DNA of 64,000 nucleotides from assembly GCF_036370855.1 (NCBI RefSeq), contig NC_088113.1, positions 19,240,501-19,304,500 of the forward strand, written 5' to 3'. The first letter of the stretch is position 1. The number at the start of each line of letters is the position of its first letter. Below are positions 34,301 to 63,300 of this stretch, one piece after another. A program made the position numbers and the translations under genes. The notes below the pieces were generated by a model that made no database searches, was not told the origin of the DNA, and was given only the letters and a program-made list of their open reading frames with translations. This DNA is from Dromaius novaehollandiae (taxonomy: Eukaryota > Chordata > Aves > Casuariiformes > Dromaiidae).

Positions 34301-37300
34301 TCCTCCTCAGTACTTGATGTTGATTTATTCTCTTGTTCACTGGTATCATCACATGTTTCCACACACAGATTTCATCCCCTGACTGCTGATGCAGAGGCAG
34401 CTGAGGATAGTGCTTTGCCCTGGCAAGCTCTGGGTGAAGGCTCCACATACTCTGAGAGAAGCAGCAATCTGAATGCCAAATGCATTGTTTGTTTGTTTGT
34501 TTTTTAAACCTTCCATCATTTCTGTAAGGACATGTCAATCAAAGACTGGAGCCACCAAACCAGACTGCATACAGATGAGCTCCTGTCATCCTCTCCTGTT
34601 TTTCTGATCAGCATCGGACAACTGTAGTGTTCAAATTCACATCGTGTGTTCCACACAAAGCAAAGACACGGTCAGCAGTGCAGGCTGATAGACTTTAAAA
34701 TAATAATAATAATAATGTATTGAAATGCTCAGAAATAACATAGGTGATTTTTGCCAGTTTGTGCTTTATTTCTGTCACGTTACTGTGGGTCCCTAGCGCA
34801 GACAAAAACAGCACCTCATGCCTGAAGATGCAAATCCACTGGAACAAAATTGTTCTCTCTGTTGGCTGACAGTGTAATAAAATCTAGCGCCCCTTTGACC
34901 GTTTCTGCTTTTGGCTCCGTGCTGATGGCTTCCTCGCAGTGGCATTGTGTGCACAAGCACCACAGACAGCGCGATAACCTTCCCGTGATGTGACAAACCC
35001 ACCGTTTAGTCGTGCTCTCTGGGGCTTGATATCTGTCAAGCAAGGCCTTAGATCAGACAGAGCGCAATCATGTACCGAGAGGAGCTGGAGATTAACCTGG
35101 TGGCCTTTTCCATCTCTGCCTCCTGCAATCTTAGTAGCTACTTTACATTTTATCAGGTAAAATATTGAATAGCTCTGAGCCTGACTTTTACCCATATGAC
35201 ATGGAGGTAATTGCCACGTTACACCCTTCTCCTTGTGTGAGCTCCAGTCTAATATGTATTCACAGCAGACTGTACCGATGCTGATAAAATGTGCCTGCTG
35301 CTTTGCGTTGCTGCTTTATACTGTGCTCAGTTATGCTGGCTGTAAACTTCCTCTGCTGCCAAACAGTTGTTTATGAACTTAGATTTATACAGCGAGAAAC
35401 AAATTCTGTGAATGAAGTATTTTGTGTTTGTAAAAGCAGAATGGAGCAAAAAGTATCAGTACAGATTTTCAGAGATGCTAAGAGGCAAAAAATGGAGTTT
35501 GATTCATATTCCTGTGCACTTAATTGGGGTATGCAATTTCTGTAGCCATGTGTGGGCTGGTAGCCGTGTGTTCACATGGCTATAGCTAACTTCTGAATTC
35601 TTAATTCCAAATAAGTCCAGATTTAGGAACCAGATTGTAAAGCATCCAACGGAGAGAGGCTTCTCTTAAGAAAGTAAGGTTGTTTCAACACTGCATCCGA
35701 GTATTATTTCTTTTTGCCATTGAGTAAAAATCATATAGAACTAAGAAGTTTTGCTAACAGTGATTTCTGAACATATCAGACTTGTTTGGGAATCATAAAT
35801 CCTACTACAAGAGTCACATAAAAATAGGATTACCACATTCTGCAAGTATTTAAAGTAATTCTTGGCTTAGGCCATGTCAATTCTCTAGAAACTCCCAATG
35901 ATGAATATTTGCAGTATGATGTATATTCCCCTTGGTAAATGCAGAGAAGTGCAAAGAAATACCACATTGACAGAAGTAAAATTTCTGTTCATGTTGGTGC
36001 TTTCCAGACTTGCCATAACATATCAAATAGAAATCTTTCCAGCTTAGACTAAGTATTACCACAGGCAAAAGCTCCAGGCAGAAGAAAGGAGAGGTCAGAA
36101 GAGCTAAAATATACAGTGTATTATGAATGCAGTAGTTAAAACAGATGTATGCACTGGGATAGACTCCCTGCATACGTGGTGAGAAGTTGTATGTGTTTCC
36201 ATTTGTACAGGTCAGAGAGCTTTTGATCTTCATTTTCCCTATTCTTTGAAAAACGGAGATGTTCTGAAAATAGGTCTAACACCTATGTTAAGTTGCATTC
36301 AGAATGTTTCTGTATTTACCGTTGGTTATAAAACTCAATACTTGTGGCAACTCCGAGAAACAAAGCAGTGGGCAGGAAAAGCAGGGAAGTAAAAGGGGTG
36401 CTCTTTGTACAGCAGAGCTCTAAAACTGGGCCCAAAAAACACTCTCAGAGTGGATCAAGTAGTTCGATGCACAGCGTCTGAATTTAGCAGGTAATTCTGC
36501 TTCTATTCTCATTTAAATCAGTGCAGCCAGATTCCAAGTCCTGAATTTGCAGTTCCGTCTGTGCAAATCTAGTCACTGCAGGTTATTTGACATAGAGCTC
36601 TTTCGTTTTTCTTTATTTTTGAATCATCTCATTGCCTGACTTGGGATGTTGTCTGTTAGGTAGAATTTCAAGTGACATTTGCTTTTGTCTGGTTATTTCA
36701 GATACAATGTGAAGGGTCAGCTGTTAACAAAACCTGGTGCCATGAGGGCTATTGATTAGGAGAAAGGCAACCTGCACAAACAATTTGTCCATTTATCTTC
36801 CTAAATTTTGCTCCATGAGTGGTTTTATTTACTTGAAATTATGGATGTTTAGTCCGTTTAGTATCGTAGATTTGAAAGTTACCCCTTGAACAGAACCTGG
36901 AAGGTTTTTGTGTCCTGTTCAGACACAGGAAAAAATACCTGCACAAAGGTCCTAGGAGAGGAACTCCTAGCTCGCATTGGAAGGTGCTTGTTAGGTGGTT
37001 AAAGGCATTCGCACAGCTGGAGGAACTGGTACCTGCAGAATTTCGAGCTGCTCCCCCAGATGCAGCAACCAGCAACTCAGCGCTTGGCTGGGACGGTGCC
37101 CTGCCTGGGGTGTTCACGGCGGGCGGCTGTGGCCAAGGCCAGCTTGGTGCGTGTACTCGTGTCTTTGATCTGCTTCATCCCGTCTGGAGCTGGTGTGTGC
37201 AAGCGTGGATCAGCCCAGGAGCGTGCAGGAACGGCGTCTCTGGGCTAAAAGGCAGGCAGGAGCCTGGTGGGCACCGTCAGCTGTGCTGGTTAGTGGCTAC

Positions 37301-37399
37301 GAGACAACCTGCAAGTGGTTTGGAGAAGAGAAACTAATTCTGCAGAAGGAACATGGGGGCTTTTGGTACAAGTGGTGGAAAAGGTGGAAGAACAAGGCT
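34301..37399. other. Intergenic spacer, first part
   Basis: Mostly AT-rich DNA with no gene recognised. It contains a (GTTT)n run near 34487-34502, a (TAA)n run at about 34697-34716, and a weak MIR-like stretch near 35170-35215 (AGCCTGACTTTTACCC then ATGGAGGTAATTGCC). GC content rises after about 36950. Confidence 0.6.
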
Positions 37400-37800
37400 G
37401 TGCCGCTCTCCTTGCCCAGGCGGGCGGCCTCCCCGGGGGCACGATGGGTCCAGGAGGAGCAGAGCAGAGCGACAAGCGGCGAGTGGTGCCACCTCCCTGC
37501 TGTCAAGCGCCCTGGCCCGCCGGGGAACGGTGACTCGTTAGACTTAGCTACTTGCCCTGGACGTCCTTCGGCAGCAGAAACTCGGCCACTCCTAAGTGAC
37601 AGCCACTGAAGTCACTGCCGGAGCCTCCCCTTCGGAGGCAGCCGGGGACAGGGCTGATGAAGTCCCCGAAACGCTGCAGTCACCGTGGCCAAAGCGGCGT
37701 TCCCTGCTTTCCGCACAGCCTTCTGCTCTGCTGGGAAGAAACGCTTGCCGGCAGCCTCGCCGCGCTGCGTGAGGCCAGATAAACCGGGATTATTGACCCG
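37400..37800. promoter_or_regulatory. CpG island-like segment in the intergenic spacer
   Basis: By eye about 34 CpG dinucleotides fall in this 400-bp stretch at roughly 60% GC. That is close to the unsuppressed expectation and well above the flanking DNA. It lies about 3 kb past COL20A1 and 6 kb before the CHRNA4 3' end. Many short overlapping open frames on both strands result from the GC richness. No TATA box, splice structure or conserved protein was identified. Possible promoter of a non-coding transcript or an enhancer; inference only. Confidence 0.45.
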
Positions 37801-40800
37801 GTCCAAAGTGCTCTTCCCTCCTCTGCCAGTGAGTACTGAAACCATCCATTTGTGAACATTAATTTCTCATGCTCCTTTTGGTGAGCACAACCTGACGTCT
37901 TCCCTGTTGTGCTGTTCTTCAGTATGCTTTGTACTTTTCTGGCCCAATTTATCACTTTTCTTGTAAACTGCAGTTAAAAACAGTACCACGCATTAGCAAT
38001 GCAGTATTGAAAATTCCCATGCAGATCTTTTACCAGTAGCGACTTTGTTCTCAAAGCTTTAGTCACCACAAATAAAGAGTTTGGCCTTAAATTTGGGGGA
38101 TTTAAGCCTGATTTCTTGGTAAACCAGGAGTTTAATGAGGCCCTGAGAAATCTCGCAGGTACCTGCCATTTCCTCATCTTTACAAATTAATGACTATTTA
38201 CCCCCCTTTTGTTGAGCCTTTAATGAAGTGCCTGTTCTGATTTGCTCGTTCTTACCACTATCCTCATGTAATTGGTGTTGTAGAGACTTTCTTCTCCCAC
38301 ATCTTCAGTTTCTTATATCTTTAAAGTTTCTATCCTCCAGTCCTTCCCTTTGAATGAACTCGGATTTTTAGGCAAGTGAGGCTGTGAGAGGGGATTCTCT
38401 CTTTAGCGCTGTACCTGGTCTTAGATGTCCGTCTACCTTTCTGTCTGTCCATCTCTGGCAAATGCATTTCCTCGAGTGCAGTTTCTAGATAACTGGCTGG
38501 AGAGAAACTTGTGCAAACGGGAGGTGGTGCCAGTTGTGTGGATCATCTCACAGCAGATGAGAGGCTATCGTGGAGAACAGTCCCCTAGATGACCGGGGCC
38601 ATGGGGGTTGCATAGCTTGTCCTAACAGCCAGCTGCAGACGAAGTACCCTGCGTGCCTTGTGGCTGGAAAAGTGACCCAGACAAGCTGAGCATTATGGAA
38701 TCAGAAGGAAGACAATGTGGGGAAAACTAGAAAAATGGTGCTAATTTAGGTTATTACAGTCAGGTTTCTATGCTTTTGCCCTTCTTGCGTCCCTAGTACA
38801 GTGATTCAGCTGGGGTCGATGGGGTTATGCTGGTGGGAAAGTGGGAACAGCTGTGGTGAAGATAAGGTCTCTCCTCAATGAGTACAGCAGAAAAGATTAG
38901 CATCTATGTTTGCTTTCCACGATGCCTTTGGGGTCTTTCAGCTCAGTTTTGCGTGCCCTGATCCTGAGCAACAGTTACTTTGCTTTCCATCTCTTCTAAA
39001 GCAGCTTTAGGGCACCTGCTGTATTACTACTCTTGCTTCCTTACTCTTTTTCTTATATTAACTTGGTCAACCAAGTAGTGGGAATCACTTCAGAGCTGGG
39101 AGCCTTACAAATATTAGCAGTCTGGCTGCATACATTTTTCTAGAGTCTTTCATGTGCTAAAAACTCTCTCTTTGTATTTCATCTTAGCCACTGCTGAGCA
39201 AGGGGTTAGAATAGCAGAATTATTCATTTTTCCATACTGATAGCCTGGTTCATGTCCCAGTTTTATTCCAGTAAGGCTATTTCTGATCTTTGGTTCCTGT
39301 GGAGGACAGCATCCTCCTTAGCAACTTCTGTAACCTATCCAAAAAAGAGGGATGGAGATTGATTCATATTTTCTGCCTTAAATTTTACCAGGAGGCATAT
39401 TGGAAACAGAAGGCAAGTCTTTACTTGAACCATAAGTTTGTAGGGGTGGCTATCTCTTCCTAAGATTGTCTCCTCCTTTTCTTAGAGGACTTTGAGGATA
39501 CAAGCCTGCTTCTGTCTTCCATGTCTTGCCTAATGCTGAGACCTGAAAAAAGTAGCGTGTGAGTGAGCAGGCACTTGGCAAGTCTTGCTGGAATGTGATT
39601 TTTCAAATCTCAGCACAGAGGTGGCTGAAACAAGGATATATTAATGCCACATGAAAATAAATGGGATTGCCACTTTATGAGAAATCTGATGACATTAGCA
39701 AAACAGAGGAGGTCAGTGACCGGCATTGCTAACCCCGTGGGGGCTTTTCAGCATTATCTGGGCTGCTCTCCAAGCACCAGTAGCATCTTTGTAATGGGTT
39801 TCAGCTGTCATTTCTCATCTCGTGCTGCCAAACCTTGTGATCGCAGGGTGGTGCTGAGTCTTCAGGGACACAACACCATCCCTGGCACTGCTAATCACCC
39901 GCTGCTTTTGAGGTGTTGATGGCGCAGAGGTGTGTGGCTCTTTCTTCCTCCTCCGGCGCAGCAGGGCAGTTCTGCCAAGGAGGTGGATTGCGGTTCTGTG
40001 GTCCTGCCGGTCTGGCCTGCTCCCCTGCTGTAAGGGTGCAACAGGCCCCTGGAGGTGCTGGGGCTCCCGCTGCGTGCGCTGGGGTGGAACTGCTCGTAAC
40101 TTCTTGCAGAAAAGGTTGTGAGATGGGTCCTTTGCTGCGCACATCCTAAAAATGTACCTGCAGTTCAAGCCTCCCACCTGCTCCGTTGTCACTGCTCACG
40201 GGCGCAGGAGGAGGAGGAGGAGAGTGCAGAGGGAGCCAAGCGTGGCTTTGGCTGCAGCCGGGGGCTATGACACCTGTGACCCAGCTAGATGCCTCCTGCC
40301 CTCATGAATATTTTACTGGTGCACACGAAATGTGAAAAGCCACTGGCGAGAGTCCGGGCTGCCTCTGCGAGCCCAGACTGCCTGGGGCATAAACTGCAAC
40401 CCAGCCCCACCGCCACCGTCCCCGGCTGCTGAGCACAGCCGCGGCAGCACAGGCTGCAGCTGCGTTTGTGCATTTATGCACTAGACCTCGAAGATGTTTG
40501 ACTGTTTGTTTTCCTTTTGTTGTCATAAGCAAACTCACTGACTGTGAAAAGGCATAAATTAGCATCTCCAAAGACTACAAGTCTCTCTTTATTCTGGAAA
40601 CAAGTAGAGAACAGCCAGCAGCAGTTCAGACTCCCTCACCCCACCATGCCCAAACGGGTCCTCTGAGAGCTGGTCCAAGCCTTGGCTAGTCTGGGTTTGT
40701 GTGAGCCCCTCAGATTTTAAGCCCTTGGCTGAATTTGTGAAATGGAGGTCAGTTGTAGCATCTTAGATGGGAAGACCAAGCGGGATGAGCAGGTCAACTA

Positions 40801-41100
40801 GGCTGATAACTGCATGGATTTTAGCTTGTAGTGCTTGGATTGAGTACAATAACTTGTGTTTGAAAGAATTCTCTTTAAACCATATTATTGCATTGAGCTA
40901 TGCAGCATGACCCAGCTTCATGTCCTAGGGTATCGCGTAGGGGTGCAACCCATCGCACCCAACACAGGCTCTTGCTTGTGCTGGACCTTCTGTGCTGCTC
41001 TCCAGGCAGCTGCCCACCTCTCCCCACGTGTGCTCTCCAAAGCTTCATGCTAGCTAGAGCTGCCTAATAATAAACTTCCTAGTGGCCAGAGAGCCTCAGG
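37801..41100. other. Intergenic spacer, middle part
   Basis: No gene recognised. GC-rich patches occur at about 39930-40110 and 40200-40460, the latter with a (GGA)n run near 40207-40221. The open frames here (up to 125 codons) are compositionally driven and lack conserved motifs. Confidence 0.6.
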
Positions 41101-41779
41101 GGTGCTGATCCCAGCTGCAGAGGAGCTGCTGCGTGAGGTCCAGAGCCCCTCAGCTGCCAGGCTGCTTTTTGAGGCATGCAGTCACGCCAGGTCCCCGAGG
41201 AAGCCTGTATTTTTAGGCTGTGTCTGTCTTCCCTCGCGCGCTGCAGTAACTGTTTACGTGCCCTTCCGCCTGCGAGACCTCTGAAGCAACCAGGACGCAG
41301 GTCCGGGCACTGCTGTGCTGTTCCCACCTGCGATCAGCAGTGGAGGTGGGAGCTGTGGCCTCACAGATGCCAAATAGACGGGATGCGGGGCTAGATGGAC
41401 TTCAGGTCTGTCCCAGTGTGGTTGCTCTTCTGTGGTTAGAAATGCATATAAAGAAAAGGCAGAATAGAGATGAGGCCGGTGTTCAACCTCTGTCTAGCTC
41501 ACCTCTATCTGGGCTGTGTTGTGCTGGCCAGCGCTGACTGCAGCTCCCGGGGCAGGAGAGGGCTCCAGCGGCTCCCCTTCCCGCTGGCTCATGGTGCTTG
41601 TCCCTGCCTCCTTGCCGTGGGTCCCAAAGCAAGGGCAACACTTGCGTGAAGGATTGCTTCGACGTGGAAAGAGCAGAGTTGCTGAAATAGCAGTGAACAA
41701 GGTGTTGCGTTTGTAGGAGTTCATCATCTGATGCTCTTGAAACGACGTCTTCCAGCCCCTCCGGCAAAGGCAGGGAAGC

Positions 41780-41800
41780 GGGAGGGAGGGAGGGAGGGGG
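41780..41800 (+). other. G-quadruplex motif
   Basis: Four GGG blocks, each separated by a single A, followed by GGGGG. This is a textbook intramolecular G-quadruplex pattern with one-base loops, which are the most stable kind. Confidence 0.75.
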
Positions 41801-42299
41801 AGACCTGCTGCGGGAGCAGCACGGCGAGGAAGGGGGCTCCGAAGGACGGATGCTTTGTAGCACGGCCAGCGCTGTCTGAGATGCACGAGGGTGGCTGAGA
41901 GGCTCCAGGCTGGAGCTGCTGTTTGAAGGGGTGGTTTTTGCTCAGTTACCTCAGGGGACTGAACCCAGAATCTCCGGACCAAAAAATCACGACCAGGTGG
42001 GTCCGTGAGCGCAGGGCCGGGGCTGGGAAGCTCCGAGGGACCAGCCCAGCCCAGGAACTGATACCTGCCCCAACCACCCGCCCTAAACCAAGCTCCGTTT
42101 TGTGGTAACCCCTGGAAGACAAGGCTCGAGGGGTTCGAGGGAGAGGTTTCCATGGTCAAGGCTGGGCTTTTTGGTGGCTGCTCCTGGCATGGCAAGGCCT
42201 GATCCAGCGGGAAGTGGGGGATCATAATTCCCCACCCAAAACCACCCTTTCTGCCTTGAGGCTGCAGCCTGCATGAGCCGCTGTGCGGGGGGAGATAAT

Positions 42300-42570
42300 T
42301 CACATTCACCGCTTCTCCCCGCCTCGGAGGCAGGAGCTGCCATCCCCTGCCTGGCCGCGGGACGGTTGGCTAAACCGGACTCTGGGCTTAAAAAATGAAA
42401 CTTGGCCAAAGTAAGCCGCCCCCGGGGGAGGTCAGCAGCGGGGGCCGCGTTCTGCTCCCCGGACGTGAGGTTGGCTCGGCGCGAAGGGAGCTGGCTTTCG
42501 CCGCGCTGGAGGCGCTGGCCCAGGCTGAAGAAATTCGGGGAAAAATTATAATTCAAAACCGCAGCCCGGC
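42300..42570. promoter_or_regulatory. CpG island-like segment about 1 kb beyond CHRNA4 3' end
   Basis: A hand count gives about 24 CpGs in some 270-300 bp at roughly 60% GC, with GCCGCG and GGCGCG clusters. It sits just upstream (minus-strand sense) of the 271-codon frame, so it could be a promoter of a minus-strand transcript running into the spacer. No transcript evidence is available here. Confidence 0.45.
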
Positions 42571-43579
42571 AACATAAACAGGGGCTGAACAGAAACGGAG
42601 CTGCTGCAAGGCTTGGGAGAGCACGCTGACTGCAGCCCGTTCCTGGCAGAGTAACAGCAGCATGGGTTGTTACAGGGCTTGTTTCACCTTTGAAAATCCT
42701 GACGTGGAAACAGTGATCTTCAGGTTGGAGCTGAGCGGAGGGTCTGTCCTCGGTGCTTTCCCTGCTCCCCCCGAGCCAGAGCGAAAGTGGGGAAGCCGAA
42801 ACACAGAGGGCCGAGGGGCTTCCCCAGGCAGTGCCAGGAGCAGTGGCGGGGCAGTGTGCTGTTCCTGGCTCCCAGGCCGCTCTTCAGACCTTCTTCCCAT
42901 CTCTACTGTAGCTCTAAAATAATAATAGCTCTAAAAGCTACTGTTCACCCGTGTGGTCACATGGCTCCTGGAGCCGGGTTGCAGCAGGGACTCGCAATCT
43001 TCCTGGGGAAGAATAACAGTGACAGAGATGCGGATTAGCCCACCAAGCGCAATAGCAAGCGTGACATGCGCCAAGATCTGAATCCACATATTTGGGAATG
43101 GTAGAAAACACACTAATCTCTGTAATAAATTACTCATTAGCAGGCTGGGCTGTCAGAGGTGACTGATGCAGCCCATATTGCCCCCTGAGCAGGTTAGCGC
43201 GTGAGTGGCCTTGTCTGCGCCCGGGACAGCCCGTGTCACCCCTTGTTCGTGCTCCCTAGGGGGTCAAGACCGATTCTGCTGGTACTTTGGTAAAACCACG
43301 GGCCTTTCTTGCTTTCTGATTAATCTGTAAATCTGGCCTTCTCCACAAGATGCTCTTCCCGAAACTGCCCCTTAAAATAGCATTTTCCAAGTGTTTTTCT
43401 CACCAGTCGAGGCTGGTGGCAGATTCAGTCCCTGCTTGCCCATTCGTGCCTCTTTCTGCTGTCTACTTTCACCGGCTGTTGGAAAGTCGATCAGCCCAGC
43501 GTCGCTTGCCCTGGTGGGCCTGACCTCGGGGACCGCCGAGCACGGCTCAGCGTTACCTTGAAAGCACAGACCACGTCCT

Positions 43580-44046
43580 GCACGGGAATCCCAAATCTGC
43601 AGCTTTATTTATAAAATGACACATACAGGGACAGACAGTCCCGAACCGCGTCAGCTCGGCGGGGCGAATTGGCTAGGCAGGGCACGCTGGGACCTCTGAG
43701 GACGAGTGGAGCTAGCTTGCCAGGGCTGGCTGGCACGCGCAAGCCTCCGCAGTGCTGCTGCAGGGACGCGCTCGTGCTCGCGCACTGCTGAATGTGTGCC
43801 GGTGAGTGCCGCCATGCTATGTACAGACCGGAATAACAGCTTTTCCCCTGACTTAGATGGAGGAGATGAGAGTGGCTTGGCAAAATGATGTAGCCTCGGA
43901 GAGCGTTCCCGCAGTGCTCCGGAACGACTCACGCGCGGACACCCAGTAAATTATTCAAGCGGCTCTCTCCATTGCTCTGCTCATCTCCTTCCAGGTGAAC
44001 TAAAGCCCGTGGAGTGGGACCTACTTTCCTCTTTCTGGGGTTATGT
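43580..44046 (-). other. CHRNA4: CHRNA4 3' untranslated region
   Basis: It runs from the stop codon at 44047-44049 to just past a minus-strand AATAAA (TTTATT at 43604-43609 on the + strand), the only canonical signal close behind the stop. The UTR would be about 0.46 kb and is fairly CpG-rich. The exact cleavage point is inferred. Confidence 0.6.
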
Positions 44047-60376
<16,330 letters not shown>

Positions 60377-63300
60377 CTAAAATGCAAGATCAGATGTCTG
60401 TTACAGGAGCAAATGAAGTGGCCCAAGGAACTCATGAAACTTTTCTTAATTGTGATTCATTTCTGTAATCATAAACCACCTCAGCAGTAAATGCAAGTTC
60501 CATCCTGGAAATAAAAAGCAGATGTTTCTGCCATTTAACGTGGGAGAGGGCACAGCTGTCTGATACTGCCGAACAGCTGAGCCTGCACCTAAGCGATTTT
60601 GAGAGCAGACCAACTCAGATTTATTGGGATTTGCCTCAGTGTCAATGGATTCAGCCTGGGACCATGGGGACAGGCAGAGGAAAATGCACCACAGCTTGGC
60701 CCTGACCTCAGCTCAGAGGGAAGGGATTGCCGGAAAAATATATCCCTCCTCACATGTGTGTGTATACATGAGCGTGGATTATAACAGCTTTATTTACAAA
60801 TACTTATACTGTGAAACATTGTTGGTGTGCACAGTTCTGGAAACCTGAAGCTTAACAGTATTCTCATTCTACAAAATACGTGAACTTAGAGCATATGGGT
60901 TGGCTTTCATGAACAAACCCAAGTGGCTCTGCTGAGGCATTACCTTTTGAAAATCTATCATCTGGTGTGTACCCATGCAGTCAGTTGGTAGACTTTTTCC
61001 CACCTCTAATCACAAATAGTATGAGAAGGTAAAAATACGCACATATTTTTAAATGATGTAGGGCAGACGCAATGCTGGCAGCACCGTAGCAGAATTAGTT
61101 ACTATTTGCTGTTTGCCTGGCATGCTGATTACAACTCTGGTGTAAATAACCAAGGTGAACTACTTGGGGCAGAGCCTAGACTTTGCCCAATTAAAGTGCT
61201 GCACCAGAACTAAGAGATTATTTGCGTGTTTGTCTCGTTTTGCTCCCTATTTGGCCTGGCATCAAAAGCAGCTCAGCTGACAGGGCTCCTTTGGACCAAA
61301 CCGCTCGTCATTAACATCACTATTGTGCCAGTCCAGAATTAATTCCGAATATTAAAAGCTGTGAGATTCACGGTGGGGGTCTGAGCCTCCTCACTGTGGT
61401 TGCCTGGAAAAACCTGATCAGAGGTGCCCCCATGCAGGGGTTTGGGACAGCAAGTGCTGTGGCTAACATTGCTCTCTTCCCACTTAGATTTCTGCATCTA
61501 GCTCCCAAATCAGCTCTTTCCACTAGAAATGGTGGAAAAATGCCCCCCCACAACCCATTTCCCATGGAAACCTTTTTAGGTTTTCAATTAAGTATCAAAA
61601 GAAGTTTGGTGGTTTTTCCCCCTCCTTGCTCTATTTCTTATCTTCCCTTTTCTGAGAATGAGGGAGGGCAGAAAGAAGGAAATCACTTGAAAAAACGTCT
61701 TCAATGCTTAATTTTTTTCGCAGTGTATCCAACCAATCAGGCAATTAGAAAATACATAGCTATTCAAATGAACAACAGAGAAAGGAAAAATCTAGCTAGT
61801 ACTTTGGGTTCAGGTGGGAGATCCTGGAATGGCACTGGCGGAGGCCACCGTGACCAGGACTGCACCGCTCCTTGGGCCCCCACACCCCGTATCACTTTGC
61901 AAGGCGAATATCTGGGGGTGTCCACCACCGTTATTGGACCGGGGATCCCAAAGTCAGAGGTGCTGTCCTTTCAGCGGCACTTTCCTCCCTAGCTGGGTGC
62001 AGGTCTTGGTGGAAATTCCCGCCTGCTTTACACCTGGACACTACACCCAAGGGCTCTGCCGTCCCCCTGGCCTGGGTGGAGGGTGAGGCTGGTCCCACGG
62101 GTTTCTCTTGTAGGAGGATCTGCAATGTGCTGATGAGTGCCTGAGCCTCAGCCCCTGCAGCTCCCTTCTTCTGCGCAGCGGTGGCCCGGAGGACAGCGGG
62201 TGGTCTCCCAGCTGAGGGCGATGCTGGACTGCACGGCCTCGCTTCCCAAGGTGAAGGCACCACGCAAGGGCCTGCGGAGACGGGGGCTCAGCACTCCAGA
62301 CGTGTTTCCCAGTGGCTGCTCCCAGGCTCATGCCTGGATCCCCTGCCACTCTGCTCTGGCCTCAAAATAACCTCAGCGCACTGGGTGATCTAAGGATACG
62401 GAGGGATGTCAGGTTTCACATCGATTTTTTTTTCTGCCCCCAGCTTTTGTCAGCGGGAGCTGGGATTTGAACTCGGCTCCGATTTCTCTTTCAGACTTTC
62501 TGCTGTTGGGAGCAGAACGTCGGGTCTCACAACCACACCGGGGCTCACACCCAAACGGTGTCACTGTCGGGAGGGGAGAGACAGTCCAGAGGCCACTGTG
62601 ATGGGCAGAAGGACACGCTGGGGACAGGGTTACCCAACAGCAGTGCGGGGTAGGAGGGAAGGAGACCTCTCTTCCAGCTATTCCCCTGACGTACCCATCA
62701 GCCCCTCCACAGAAGTGCCTGCTAGCTGCACTTCTAAACACTGACATAATTTTAAAAGATTATTTCTTCTTAAGTACTCTGGGAACAGCACTACAAAACA
62801 TGTGTATCGATCCCGCGCTTCCACGATTCGGCAGCTGCAGCATAGAAAGTCTCCCTGATGCCTCCACAATCACCGATGCCTCATCTGAGCCTTATCAATT
62901 ATTCAAATGAAAACCATACAACTTCGACAGGAGCAAACAGCTCTGGATCCCTCAGGCTTACGTAAGGGAGCGGAGGAGAACGGAAAACCATCTCTGCACC
63001 GCACAGTTGCAGGCTAATGCTCTTGCACGTAAGGAGCTGCAACCCTCGAGGTGCTCATGTGTCTGATTTCCCAGCTCCTGGCTAGTCCAGGCTACGTCTC
63101 CGTGCGTCTCAGGCCGAACTGCGTGGGCTGCTCACCCATCACTCTGATGGCTGCACATTTGGGCTGCTCCCGCATGAATGTAGCAGCCCCAAAGATTATT
63201 CCTCCCTGTGTAAAAACCCGCCTTTCTACTTTTCCCTCCTCACACAGAATAAAACCCAATGACAAATTGCAGCCCTGAATATTGGGGGATTCACTGAGGA

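Larger units (their letters stand above)
41101..43580. other. Intergenic spacer, GC-rich part near CHRNA4
   Basis: GC-rich DNA with a G-quadruplex motif (41780-41800), a CpG island-like core (about 42300-42570) and the longest open frame of the spacer, 271 codons on the minus strand (42309-41494). That frame is proline/serine-rich with no recognised domain and no codon-level sign of conservation that I can judge. I treat it as unproven. Confidence 0.5.

Noticed and set aside
41494..42309. 271-codon minus-strand open frame as a protein gene
   Set aside because: No recognised domain, biased Pro/Ser/Arg composition typical of GC-rich chance frames, and overlapping frames on the other strand. 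Kept only as a finding.
61396..61992. 198-codon open frame in the last part of the window
   Set aside because: Lies inside CHRNA4 intron 2, mixes AT-rich and GC-rich sequence, has no domain and competes with frames on the other strand.
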